NCBI RefSeq assembly: GCF_003968755.1
Contig: NZ_RYDL01000005.1
Span: forward strand, 160,244-224,243
Source of the DNA: Flavobacterium sp. RSP15
GTDB taxonomy: Bacteria > Bacteroidota > Bacteroidia > Flavobacteriales > Flavobacteriaceae
DNA: 64,000 bases
Reading direction: 5' to 3'
Positions 24,907 through 35,363 of the stretch are shown piece by piece. Made by a program: the position numbers and the translations under genes. The first letter of the stretch is position 1, and every line of letters starts with the position of its first letter. Below the pieces are notes generated by a model. That model made no database searches and was not told the origin of the DNA. It saw only the letters and a program-made list of their open reading frames with translations.

Positions 24907-27900
24907 ATGAAAAGAACTTTACTCTTTACAAAAACAACCTGTTTTACTGTCGCGTTTTTATGTCTTGTTTTTTTAGGATATTCACAGACCAAAACCATAC
25001 ATTACGAAAATTTTGACGCTAATAATGGAGGCTGGACATCAAGCACTGAATCAGATAGAAATGGATCATGGTCCTATAACGCTAACCCTATAGTGGGAGA
25101 AGGAAGTTACTGGAGCATAAACAATTACAACGATTATGGAATTAATTATTTAACGAGATTAACGAGTCCTGTAATTTCAACTAGCGGTTTTAATAATGTT
25201 AAATTCTATATTGACATTCGCTACGTCACACAATCAGGCGTCGATGGTATGAATATAGAATACACAACGGACGCACTTGGATTAACAGGATGGGTCAGAT
25301 TAGGAAACGCTGGTAATGGGAATAATTGGTACAGCGACATGGATGTTAATGGTATAGGTAATGATGTTCATGGATGGTCTGGAATAAATACTGAAGTAGA
25401 GCAAAGTCCATCTAAATTTATAGAAGCCTCGATATCTGGTAGTGATGTCGCTGGATTAAATAATGCTACCTCTTTACGATTTAGAATTAATTTTGGATCA
25501 GATAATAATCGTAACGATGACGGAGTAGCTATTGACAATGTCATAATTAAAGGAGAACATATTACTGCACCAGCAAATCCAGCGATAGGGCCTGGTAATA
25601 TAAACGGAAATCTTAAACTTTGGTTGAAAGCAAATGTAGGGACAAACTCAACAACTGATAACAGTACAGTAACCTCATGGTCAGACCAAGCCTATGACAA
25701 TAGTGCAAACGGTTATGGTACTTTTGCTCCTAAATATAGAAACGATGCGAGTCGAAACATTAATTTTAATCCTGTTGTAGATTTTAGTCGAAGTGGAAGT
25801 AATGTTTTAAAAGGAAAGGGAGGCTATTGGTCTACGGATTATTATGTTGTAGTAAAAACAAACGGTAATTCCGATAAATCAACAAATAATTCACAAGAAA
25901 TAATATCTGGAAGGATAACAACTGAAAATTTTGGACAAGATGGAACTGGACTGGGATTAGGAAGAATTTCCTCTCGATTTAATAGTGACAATTTAATATC
26001 CCACATGATTGGAACCTATTCAGTGTCCAGTAATCCAGACTCTTATGGTCGAAGTTATGCACCACCTTCTCCTACAAATACTGTTGGAGGAACTGTAATG
26101 ATTTTAAATATCAAATCAAATACCTCAGTAACTCCAAACGTTACTGAAATTTATTTGAATGGTAAAAAAATTGATACTCATACAGCTACAACTGGGACAA
26201 GTGGTACAGGAACTCCGTTAACTTTTTCGGATTTTAACAATTCTGTTTATCAATTAGGAGTCGGTCGATTTACTCTTAATGGTTTTTTAGTAGGAGGAGT
26301 TTTACTTAACACCTATCTAGATGGTAGAATAACAGAGGTAGCAAGTTATTCGACCGCCAGAACTGAGCTTGAGCAACAAAAAATACAATCTTATCTGGGA
26401 ATTAAGAATGGAGTAACCTTACACGCAAGCGGAAGTACGACAGCAGATAATTTTGGAGATGTAAACTACATCGATTCCAATGGAGATCCTATTTGGGATG
26501 TTGCAGCTAATACAGGCTTTAATTATGACATAGCTGGAATAGGAAGAGATGATAATACTGTACTAATACAAAAGCAATCTAAAAGTGAAAATCCTAATAC
26601 AGTTTTAACTATTGGGCTTAGTGATATAACAAGCACCAATAGTAATAATCCAAATAATTTTGGAGGAGATAGAAACTATCTGATGTGGGGATCCAACAAT
26701 GGCACAATGTCAAACTCTGGAATCAACTTAAACATTGATCTTGGACCAACAACCATTTCTACTAGTACTGAGGTAGTCAACAGGAAATGGAAAGTAGTAG
26801 AAAAAACAGGAATAGACGTAGGCACCGTTCGTGTCAACATTCCAGCTGCGACATTCTTAAGCGGATTACCTGCTTTAGGTCCAACAGATGCATACGTAAT
26901 GGTAGTGGCTACCAATTCAGCTTTTACAACAGGACTTGAAACTGTTTTCATGTCGACAGCGAGTGGCAATCAAACCTGTTTATATGATTTTGATGGAACT
27001 AAATACATCACTTTTGGTGTGGCACATAGAGCCACAAAACCGTTACATATAACACTCGATGGGCTTGACGATTTTGTAAGAATTGGCAATAGCAACGAAC
27101 TACCTGCTGCATTTTCTTTTATGACCTGGATACGACCAAACGGTACCAATACTTTAGCAAATGAACGAACTATTTTATCAAAAAAATCCGCTGCTGGAAA
27201 TGGATATCAAATAGTTTTACAAAACGACAATAGAATTAGGTTTGAATGGTACAATGACATAGGTGTTTTAAGTACCGCGATAACAAATACCATTTTACCA
27301 AATACAAAATGGCATAATATAGCATATACTTATACTTCCTTAACATTATCTATTTATATTGATGGTGTTTTTGAAAAAACAGTGACAAAGACGAGAGATC
27401 CTGGTACATCAACAGGAACTTTCAGTATTGGTGGTCAGTTCATAACTAAAAACGCCATTAATAACTTATTTAAAGGTGATATAGACGAACTCAGAATCTG
27501 GAATCGAGTACTCACCGCAAAAGAGATTCAATTTATTATGAACCAAGAAATAGTACAAAGTAATACAGGAACAATTGGAACTATTATTCCTTCTACAATT
27601 ACTAAAAACGATACTAATACCTTACTTTGGAATAATTTAATTGCTTATTACTCGATGAACTCTTACATAGGAACACATCTTGACGATGATTCAGTAAATG
27701 TAAACAGAGGAAGTTTAGTAATTCCTGATAAAATATCAATCAATGTACAAACTGCTCCGATGCCATACATAAGTGATAGTAATGGGTTATGGCAAACTCC
27801 AACAACATGGAAAAATGGAGGAAATCAAGATGTACCATATAGTTTATCTATTATCAATAATACTACTCCCATAGATTGGAATATTGTAAAAACAACCCAC

Positions 27901-29646
27901 ATTATTACTTCTTCAGGAAATAAAACCGTTCTAGGATTATTTGTTAACAGCAATACTTTAAGTGCAACTAACGATTCCAAAATAGAAGTCTCCCATTATC
28001 TAAAACTCGATGGAAAAATAGACTTAGTAGGTAGATCCCAATTGGTACAAAAACTAGGCAGTGATTTAGATGCAACAAGTGCAGGATCCATAAAAAGGGA
28101 CCAACAAGGCCAAGCCAATAAATTCAATTACAACTATTGGAGTGCTCCGGTGGGCCGAATTAACGATACTACCAATAATAATAATTTTACTGTAGCTGAA
28201 GTCTTAAAGGACGGAACAAATCCTGCAGCTCCAGGAACGATAACTTGGATTAATGGTTATGACGGCGCTACGACTCCATTTAGTTTAGCGCGCTACTGGA
28301 TTTATAAATTTGACAGCAACCTGAATGCCTCTGATTATGCTAATTGGACTCAAATAGGCGAAACAGGCACACTTCAAGCAGGAAAAGGATTCACCTTGAA
28401 AGGACCGGGAACTTCAGGAACACAAAACCTTAGCTTTTCAGGAAAACCAAATAATGGTACTATAACAAATACCATTGGTTCTGATCAGTTATTATTGGTA
28501 GGCAATCCGTATCCTTCAGCACTGGATGCTGATCAATTTATAATGGATAATATTAATTCTATAGAAACTTCAACAACCAATCCGGCAATTGATGGCGCCT
28601 TGTATTTCTGGGAACATTATTCGACCAACAATTCGCATAATTTAGCGGCGTATCAAGGGGGTTACGGCATAAGAAACTTATCCGGCGGAGTCGCTCCAAG
28701 TGCTACAGGAGTCGATTTCATAAGTGGCACCGGATCATCCTCAAAATTAGATCCAAAAAGATATATTCCTGTAGGGCAAGGATTTTTTGTTATTGGAAAA
28801 ATTGGATCTGGCGGCACGGTCACTTTCAATAATAGTCAAAGAGATTTTGTTAAAGAAGATTCTGTCGGTCTTTCGCAGACACTGTATAGAATCCCTGAAA
28901 CACCTAAAGATTCAAATCATTGGACAGACAACAGCAATGCTAGAATTGAGAACGACACGCACAAAAAAATACGTCTCGGATTTAATGTTATCGATAAAAC
29001 TTTTCATAGACAGGTACTTCTAGCCTTTATGGAGGAAAGAGCGAACGCGGAGATGAATGATGGCTATGATGCCTATAATATTGATGGTTCTCCAAATGAT
29101 CTGTATTTATTGAATGGCGAAAATAGATTAGCCATACAAGGAGAAGGCTATTTTGATCAAGAGGCCTCCTTCCCTATTGGGGTTCGAACTGAAGCTGCTG
29201 GAAAAGTATCATTTGGTATTGATGCCTTAGAAAACTTTGATGAAAACCAAAATATTTTTATTTACGATAAAGAAACAGACACCTATAATAGTCTAAAAAA
29301 TACGCTTTATGAAGTGGACCTTCCCGAAGGATATGTTACGGATCGTTTCGCTTTGCGATTTACTGACAAAAGTCTTGTGGTACAAGATCAAGTGTATGAG
29401 AACGCAATTACTGTATTCTTTACCCGTTCTAATAATGTTTTGAATATTACAAATAGTACAAATGACAACACCGTTCTGTCTGTTTCTCTTTATAATATTC
29501 AAGGGAAATTAATGGAGGAATGGGAGGTTGCGGACAAAGAACAAACCAATATGAAAATCCAGATTCAGGACAAAGAAGCTGAAGTGTATGTTGTAAAACT
29601 GAAAACGTCCAAAGGAATCATAAGCAAAAAAATTATCGTGAAATAA
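24907..29646 (+). CDS. Giant LamG-domain surface protein with T9SS type A sorting domain
   Basis: A 1579-residue secreted protein. A signal peptide covers about 1-26 (GYSQ). An N-terminal beta-sandwich region about 28-215 resembles jellyroll anchoring modules; a LamG-like segment about 230-500 has LKLWLKANVG and GRITEVASYS; a third region about 505-705 holds DIAGIGRDD. A canonical LamG/concanavalin-like domain lies about 711-881 (LDGLDDFVRIG to GDIDELRIWNR). From about 1031 the protein is closely similar to the C-terminal half of the protein at 30516-35231. The last 80 residues (VLNITNST, LYNIQGKLM, YVVKLKTSKGIISKKIIVK) are a type A sorting domain, so it should be secreted by the type IX system and anchored or released. 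It may bind glycans. The exact role is unknown. Confidence 0.88.
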   Translation: MKRTLLFTKTTCFTVAFLCLVFLGYSQTKTIHYENFDANNGGWTSSTESDRNGSWSYNANPIVGEGSYWSINNYNDYGINYLTRLTSPVISTSGFNNVKFYIDIRYVTQSGVDGMNIEYTTDALGLTGWVRLGNAGNGNNWYSDMDVNGIGNDVHGWSGINTEVEQSPSKFIEASISGSDVAGLNNATSLRFRINFGSDNNRNDDGVAIDNVIIKGEHITAPANPAIGPGNINGNLKLWLKANVGTNSTTDNSTVTSWSDQAYDNSANGYGTFAPKYRNDASRNINFNPVVDFSRSGSNVLKGKGGYWSTDYYVVVKTNGNSDKSTNNSQEIISGRITTENFGQDGTGLGLGRISSRFNSDNLISHMIGTYSVSSNPDSYGRSYAPPSPTNTVGGTVMILNIKSNTSVTPNVTEIYLNGKKIDTHTATTGTSGTGTPLTFSDFNNSVYQLGVGRFTLNGFLVGGVLLNTYLDGRITEVASYSTARTELEQQKIQSYLGIKNGVTLHASGSTTADNFGDVNYIDSNGDPIWDVAANTGFNYDIAGIGRDDNTVLIQKQSKSENPNTVLTIGLSDITSTNSNNPNNFGGDRNYLMWGSNNGTMSNSGINLNIDLGPTTISTSTEVVNRKWKVVEKTGIDVGTVRVNIPAATFLSGLPALGPTDAYVMVVATNSAFTTGLETVFMSTASGNQTCLYDFDGTKYITFGVAHRATKPLHITLDGLDDFVRIGNSNELPAAFSFMTWIRPNGTNTLANERTILSKKSAAGNGYQIVLQNDNRIRFEWYNDIGVLSTAITNTILPNTKWHNIAYTYTSLTLSIYIDGVFEKTVTKTRDPGTSTGTFSIGGQFITKNAINNLFKGDIDELRIWNRVLTAKEIQFIMNQEIVQSNTGTIGTIIPSTITKNDTNTLLWNNLIAYYSMNSYIGTHLDDDSVNVNRGSLVIPDKISINVQTAPMPYISDSNGLWQTPTTWKNGGNQDVPYSLSIINNTTPIDWNIVKTTHIITSSGNKTVLGLFVNSNTLSATNDSKIEVSHYLKLDGKIDLVGRSQLVQKLGSDLDATSAGSIKRDQQGQANKFNYNYWSAPVGRINDTTNNNNFTVAEVLKDGTNPAAPGTITWINGYDGATTPFSLARYWIYKFDSNLNASDYANWTQIGETGTLQAGKGFTLKGPGTSGTQNLSFSGKPNNGTITNTIGSDQLLLVGNPYPSALDADQFIMDNINSIETSTTNPAIDGALYFWEHYSTNNSHNLAAYQGGYGIRNLSGGVAPSATGVDFISGTGSSSKLDPKRYIPVGQGFFVIGKIGSGGTVTFNNSQRDFVKEDSVGLSQTLYRIPETPKDSNHWTDNSNARIENDTHKKIRLGFNVIDKTFHRQVLLAFMEERANAEMNDGYDAYNIDGSPNDLYLLNGENRLAIQGEGYFDQEASFPIGVRTEAAGKVSFGIDALENFDENQNIFIYDKETDTYNSLKNTLYEVDLPEGYVTDRFALRFTDKSLVVQDQVYENAITVFFTRSNNVLNITNSTNDNTVLSVSLYNIQGKLMEEWEVADKEQTNMKIQIQDKEAEVYVVKLKTSKGIISKKIIVK

Positions 29647-30515
29647 GTTCCAATCCATTTTAATTTTAAAAAATACGGCACCAACCTTTATGGAAATTCT
29701 TGAAAACAAAAAGCCAAACCACAAAGAAATTATAATTTTCAAACAGTACGGCATCGCGATATTGACTTTGTTCTGCAACAACAACAACAACAACAACAAG
29801 GCATCTCGTTTTTTATAAACAACGAAATAAAGAAATCCGACAATAGTCACTACATCCGTATTTTAAAGATTTTCTCGATACCCATTTGTATTTGGCACCA
29901 ATAAATTGATTTTTTTTATTCTAACAAAAATAACCCATGATTGACCGCAAAATCCATTCAATCTACGGATGCTGCTTTTTATACTTTTTCGATTCCATTC
30001 TTTTGTATTGCAGGCTGAGTCATAAATAACCCAATTCCATTTTTAGCATGTGCCTTTTTGATAATGCTGTAAAAGGACAGACGCTATAAAACAAGAGGAC
30101 TTTCAGCGAAGCAGACAACATTTATAGAAAACAACTATTTCTAAAAAAGAGCCTCGAATTACAATACTTTTTACCAATTTTTTTAAAATTAAAATAGAAA
30201 ACCGGGGTAATTCTGATAATTCGTGGCTGAAATAATTAAGTGGTATTAGTTACGAACCGGACTATAAATAATACTATTAATGCAAGTACCGCAAAACATA
30301 TTTACGGAAAAACTTAAAAATATGTTATTAAAAAGTAATATTTAACTTATGTTTATTATTTATATATGTATTTTATCGATTTTACGTGCTTTTAAACAGA
30401 TTATCGAAGTAATATATTTAAATTTACTTTTTCTAAAAGTTTTTGTAAAATTTACCTCTTTCAACTTAAAAAAAAGAATCCTAAAGCATAATTAATTAAA
30501 CACCCCAATTAAATT
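29647..30515 (+). other. Long intergenic region between the two giant T9SS genes
   Basis: An 869-bp gap, the longest non-coding stretch apart from the REP region. It contains a (CAA)8 tract at 29776 and otherwise very AT-rich sequence. No RNA gene, coding remnant or clear terminator hairpin was recognised. The minus-strand open frame through the CAA tract (an eight-leucine run) is judged spurious. Confidence 0.5.
29776..29799. repeat. (CAA)8 trinucleotide repeat
   Basis: Eight perfect CAA units in the spacer, 130 bp after the stop of the first giant T9SS gene and about 717 bp before the second. It is not inside a credible reading frame and not close to a recognised promoter. Confidence 0.9.
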
Positions 30516-33500
30516 ATGAAAAAAACTACTTTATCTGATAAAAAGCTTTTTTTTACAATTCTTCTGTTTTTTATTATCTTTTGCGGTTCTTCTCAAACTA
30601 AACAAATTTTTAGCGCATCTGAAGTTTTTACAGTTCCCGCTGCAGCAACCAATGTACTGATAAATTCATGGGACGCAGCAGGTGCAGAATCCTCTAATTC
30701 AAAAAGTGATGCAAGAAGTCTTTCTACATTTGCAACAACTATACCCGTTGTAGCGTTAAGTGATAAAAATTTCGGTAGCCTTAATAGCAGTAGTGGTTCA
30801 AATAGAACAAATAATTCATTGGCTGCCAACGAAATAAATATAAAAGGAAACACTATTTCAATTGCAAATGGCGATACAACACCAAGTATAAATGATTGGA
30901 CTGACTTTGGATCAATGGAAACCAGTATGGGAATCATCACAAAAACATATACTATTCAAAATACGGGAAACCTTGCACTCTCCATAGGCTCCATCACTAT
31001 TTCTGGCACTAACGCTGCTAATTTCACACTTACCACCATTCCTAGTCCTTTAATTACTGCAGGAGGAAGTTCTACATTTTCGATTGCTTTTGACCCTAAT
31101 GCCCTTGGCACAAAAACAGCAACAATTTCGATAGTAAACAATGACTCTGATGAAAATCCGTATAATTTTGCCATTAAAGGCCTTGGAATACAAACCTTTT
31201 TTGATAGTGATGGCGATGGTATTTTTGATAATATCGACATTGACGATGACAATGATGGAATTCTGGATGCCACCGAAGAAATAAATTGCAATAATTCAAA
31301 CGGGCGTAAAGTAAATTATAAGTTCTTAAATGAAACCTTTGGAACGGGAGGAAGAACCTCTTCCTTTACTACTGCCTATAATGCCACAACTACCTATTGC
31401 TACGAAGATGGAATTACCGGTACTAATACAACCGAATGTCCATCTCAATCGACCAAGATATTAGACGATGGTGAATACACAGTAGTTTCTAAAATAACAG
31501 GAACATCGGCAAGTGATACTGAAAATATTCATGGCGATTTAGCTTGGTATAATGGAGAAGACCATACTGCCGGAGATACTAATGGACGAATGGCTGTTTT
31601 TAATGCCAGTTTTGCTTCCGGTGTATTTTATGAAACAACGATTACCGGAATACTTTCGAATCTACCCATTACCTATAGTTTTTGGGCATTAAACATCATG
31701 GCATCCTCCACTTATCCCAAATCTATTTTGCCCAATATAACCGTTGAGTTTTTTGATTTATCAAACAATCAACTAGCATCTTTCAATACTGGTGACATTG
31801 GAAGGTGCTCCGGAACTACGGCAGACAATAGCTGTGCACAGGGTGTCTGGCAACAATTTACCATGAGTGTCAATCTAGGAAACACCAATGCATTCATCAT
31901 TCGCTTCAAAAATAATGCGCCCGGAGGTAATGGTAACGACCTTGCGCTGGATGACATCCTGATCGCTCAAACTTTATGTGATTTAGATAATGATGGTGTT
32001 GCGGATCTATTTGATTTGGATGCTGATAATGATGGCATCGAGGATGTTATTGAAGTAGGCTTAGGAAATCTAAGCAATGGAAAAGGTAAAATTGATGCAG
32101 CTTGGGCTGATGCAAACGGCAATGGATTACACGACAATGCAGAATCGAGTGCGGCATTACCCGCGTTAGATTCAGACGGAGACGGCATACCCAACTACAT
32201 AGATTTAGACAGTGACAATGACAGCCTTTTTGATGTAGATGAATCCGGTACAGGAAATACGAATGCTGTGGCTGGTTTTATCAATGGAGATGGCGATATT
32301 AATGGGGATGGCACAGGAGATGGATTAGATTCTGAGACCTTTAGAAATAAAGATACGGACGGTAATGGTACCATAGAACTTTTTGGTGATGGAATATTAG
32401 ACATTTACGATTACGGTACCGGAATCAACCAATATGGAAATTTAGGACAAGGAGAAAATGTTGCGCCTTTTCTCAATTATCTTTTGGATACTGACGGCGA
32501 TGGAATTCCAAATTACATTGATGTAAAATCTAATGGACTTACATTTGATATCGCTAAAACGTTGTTAATCTATGATTATAAAACGCTGGACACTAACAAC
32601 GATGGAATTATTGATGGAACAACTGATGCCGATAAAGATGGTATTCCGGATGCTTTTGATACCAATCCAGCTGTTTTTGGTTCTCCAAGGGATTTACACT
32701 CTAAATTATTTCTTGATTTTGACGGTCGAAACGATTACGGACAAAGCACCTCCATTCTGGGTGGTTTAGCCAATGCTTCCCTAATGGCATGGATCAATTT
32801 GAATCCTGCTTTTATAACAGACGGCGTTATTGTGGGTCAGGATAAATTTCAAATCCGTATTTCAGCGGCTAAAAAACTGCAAGCGGTTGTAAATGGCACT
32901 ACAGTAACTTTTGGTACTGCTTTAGATGTTTCTCAATGGTATAATGTAGCCACGGTCTTTGACGGCAATAATTTGAAATTATATTTAAATGGTACTTTGG
33001 TAACAACCCAAGCAGCATCCGGAAGTATTGCTATTGATCCCTCACTGCTTACTTTAGGAAAGAATCCCATTGCAAACACAAAATATTTCAAAGGGAAAAT
33101 AGATGAAATACGCGTCTTCAATGTGGCGCTAACGGACTCTCAATTACAACGAATGGTGTATCAGGAAATACAAAATACTGGCTCAGAAGTTAGAGGAACT
33201 ATCGTCCCTAAAAATATTGCTGTCACCCCGGCTTCATTGCCTTTTGCAAACCTGCTTCGGTATTACAGAATGGACACCTACAAAGATAACATTATTGATG
33301 ACCTATCTACCCCGACAATTGACCTCACCGGAACAAAAATCTACAATCATAAAAACATTGATATACAACAGGCACCCTTGCCTTTCCTGACAGAAAGAAC
33401 CGGTAGTTTTGCAACAGCAGTGCATAGTCCAACCAAAGAAATCAGCGGAAATGACATCATGAAAAACGATTGGTCAATAATCAAAGTACAACATGACATT

Positions 33501-35231
33501 ATTGAAACGGCAAACAACATTGATTTAGGAATGCTGGTTGATTCCGGAAAAAAAATAACAATGAATAATGATACTAAAATACAAAATGACTGGTACTTAA
33601 AATTAGACGGTAAAATTGATTTAGTAGGAAAATCACAATTAGTGCAAACTGCGCAAAGCGAATTAGACGTGGCCAGCGCAGGCACTATAGAAAGAGACCA
33701 GCAAGGACAATCCAACCTTTACAACTACAACTTCTGGAGCTCTCCTGTAAGCCCCGTAAACACAATGGCAAACAATACGGATTATACCGTCAATGCGGTG
33801 TTTAGAGACGGAACAAATCCTGCAATGCCAGCAGCAATCAATTGGATTGGAGGCTATGATGGACGCGCAACAGACCCAATTAGTTTAGCCCGGTATTGGC
33901 TTTATAAATTTGACAATTATGCCAGTGCGTACGCAAATTGGGTGCAAATAAATGAAACCAGTCCGTTGCGAGTGGGACAGGGATTTACGTTAAAAGGAAA
34001 CGGAGCAGCCTCCGAAACTCAAAATTATACCTTTACAGGAAAACCAAATAATGGAATTATACTTACAAATACAGTGAGCGCAACACAATTATTACTTACC
34101 GGAAATCCCTATCCGTCAGCTTTAGATGCCTTTGCTTTCATCAATGACAATCTGAATTCCATAGACCAATTACAAGACACAGGCGTAGACGGTACGCTCT
34201 ATTTCTGGGAACACTCCTCCAACAACAATACACATGTTTTAAGAGATTATTTAGGAGGCTACGCTGTGCTTAACTTATCCGGTGGTTTACCGCCAGTGGT
34301 ACCGGATATGATCAGTGGCGTAGGGTTGAGCAACAAAATTCCAAAGCAAAATATTCCAGTTGGCCAGGGATTCTTTGTATTTGGCAAAACGGGTGGTGGC
34401 GGAACCGTAATTTTCAATAACGGTCAACGAACTTTTCAGAAAGAAACGGATGCAGCATCCAATACTCTTTTCAAAACTACAGCTACCACAAAAGCAAAAA
34501 ATACATGGAATACTAATGCCAGTGATCCTGTAAAAAAAGACTCCCTGAAAAGGATCCGCTTGGGTTTCAACTCAACCAATAATTTCCATCGCCAAGTCTT
34601 GTTAGCTTTTATGCAGGGGCAAGCAACCAGCGCGATTGATTATGGTTATGACGGCTTCTTGATGGATGATCTGCCTAGCGACATGTATTTCTTAAATGGT
34701 ACAAAGCAACTGGTAATTCAAGGGGAAGGCTACTTTGACCTGGAATCATCCTACCCCATCGGCGTAAAAACAGATCGGGAAGGAATTGTACAATTTTTAA
34801 TCGACGGTCTGGAAAATTTCGAAACCAATCAACCTGTTTTTGTTTATGATGACAATACTAAAACCCATCATAATATCAGGAATGCAACTTTTGAAATCAA
34901 TCTTGCCAAAGGGGAATTCCACAATCGCTTTTCGTTGCGTTTCAAAGACAAGAGCCTTGGAATAACGGATCCCATCCATACGAGTAACACTCTAGTAATT
35001 CTGCATTCGCAAAATAAAAACGTGCTGATGATCCACAACAAAAAAACAGACACAACGGTTCAAGAAGTTACTTTATTCAATATTCTTGGGCAAGTAGTCT
35101 CCAGTTGGAAGGTTGAAAATCAAGATCAGCAAAACATACAGCTTCCCCTTGAAAAAGAAAGTTCCGGTGTTTATATTGCACAGTTACAAACTTCAAAAGG
35201 AATGCTTCGCGAAAAGATAATTATCAAATAA
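30516..35231 (+). CDS. Giant T9SS surface protein with calcium-binding TSP3-like repeats and LamG domain
   Basis: A 1571-residue secreted protein. After the signal peptide (about 1-27) a HYDIN/ASPM-like beta-sandwich lies at about 141-228 (YTIQNTGNLALSIGSI to GLGIQ). Asp-rich calcium-binding repeats of the thrombospondin type 3 kind follow at about 229-252, 487-513, 552-580, 655-672 and 692-720 (DSDGDGIFDNIDIDDDNDG and similar). A LamG domain spans about 730-880 (LDFDGRNDYGQS to GKIDEIRVFN). From about 1025 it matches the C-terminal half of its neighbour at 24907, ending in a type A sorting domain (about 1490-1571). Probable calcium-stiffened surface adhesin or glycan-binding protein exported by the type IX system. 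Confidence 0.88.
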   Translation: MKKTTLSDKKLFFTILLFFIIFCGSSQTKQIFSASEVFTVPAAATNVLINSWDAAGAESSNSKSDARSLSTFATTIPVVALSDKNFGSLNSSSGSNRTNNSLAANEINIKGNTISIANGDTTPSINDWTDFGSMETSMGIITKTYTIQNTGNLALSIGSITISGTNAANFTLTTIPSPLITAGGSSTFSIAFDPNALGTKTATISIVNNDSDENPYNFAIKGLGIQTFFDSDGDGIFDNIDIDDDNDGILDATEEINCNNSNGRKVNYKFLNETFGTGGRTSSFTTAYNATTTYCYEDGITGTNTTECPSQSTKILDDGEYTVVSKITGTSASDTENIHGDLAWYNGEDHTAGDTNGRMAVFNASFASGVFYETTITGILSNLPITYSFWALNIMASSTYPKSILPNITVEFFDLSNNQLASFNTGDIGRCSGTTADNSCAQGVWQQFTMSVNLGNTNAFIIRFKNNAPGGNGNDLALDDILIAQTLCDLDNDGVADLFDLDADNDGIEDVIEVGLGNLSNGKGKIDAAWADANGNGLHDNAESSAALPALDSDGDGIPNYIDLDSDNDSLFDVDESGTGNTNAVAGFINGDGDINGDGTGDGLDSETFRNKDTDGNGTIELFGDGILDIYDYGTGINQYGNLGQGENVAPFLNYLLDTDGDGIPNYIDVKSNGLTFDIAKTLLIYDYKTLDTNNDGIIDGTTDADKDGIPDAFDTNPAVFGSPRDLHSKLFLDFDGRNDYGQSTSILGGLANASLMAWINLNPAFITDGVIVGQDKFQIRISAAKKLQAVVNGTTVTFGTALDVSQWYNVATVFDGNNLKLYLNGTLVTTQAASGSIAIDPSLLTLGKNPIANTKYFKGKIDEIRVFNVALTDSQLQRMVYQEIQNTGSEVRGTIVPKNIAVTPASLPFANLLRYYRMDTYKDNIIDDLSTPTIDLTGTKIYNHKNIDIQQAPLPFLTERTGSFATAVHSPTKEISGNDIMKNDWSIIKVQHDIIETANNIDLGMLVDSGKKITMNNDTKIQNDWYLKLDGKIDLVGKSQLVQTAQSELDVASAGTIERDQQGQSNLYNYNFWSSPVSPVNTMANNTDYTVNAVFRDGTNPAMPAAINWIGGYDGRATDPISLARYWLYKFDNYASAYANWVQINETSPLRVGQGFTLKGNGAASETQNYTFTGKPNNGIILTNTVSATQLLLTGNPYPSALDAFAFINDNLNSIDQLQDTGVDGTLYFWEHSSNNNTHVLRDYLGGYAVLNLSGGLPPVVPDMISGVGLSNKIPKQNIPVGQGFFVFGKTGGGGTVIFNNGQRTFQKETDAASNTLFKTTATTKAKNTWNTNASDPVKKDSLKRIRLGFNSTNNFHRQVLLAFMQGQATSAIDYGYDGFLMDDLPSDMYFLNGTKQLVIQGEGYFDLESSYPIGVKTDREGIVQFLIDGLENFETNQPVFVYDDNTKTHHNIRNATFEINLAKGEFHNRFSLRFKDKSLGITDPIHTSNTLVILHSQNKNVLMIHNKKTDTTVQEVTLFNILGQVVSSWKVENQDQQNIQLPLEKESSGVYIAQLQTSKGMLREKIIIK

Positions 35232-35312
35232 TCTGTTTCTTTTTGGAGAAAAAAATCAAAAACAATTAAATAAATAGTACTCTGAATTTTAAAATTGATT
35301 TGAATTATTATC

Positions 35313-35320
35313 TATATTTG
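35313..35320 (+). promoter_or_regulatory. Candidate promoter of the small Cys-rich gene
   Basis: TATATTTG is a perfect -7 box 44 bp ahead of the ATG. The nearest TTG (35295-35297) gives a 15-nt spacer, slightly short of the 17-23 norm. Confidence 0.45.
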
Positions 35321-35363
35321 GACTGATATCCAAAGTAAATAAACCACCTTTAAAATTTATAAC

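Noticed and set aside
29509..29850. 113-residue minus-strand frame containing eight leucines
   Set aside because: The leucine run is the (CAA)8 tract read backwards; the frame overlaps the end of the giant T9SS gene and has no homology or signal.
30593..32404. Several minus-strand open frames within the second giant T9SS gene
   Set aside because: They are antisense to Asp/Ser/Gly-rich coding sequence, are low in complexity, lack starts with signals, and fully overlap a well-supported gene.
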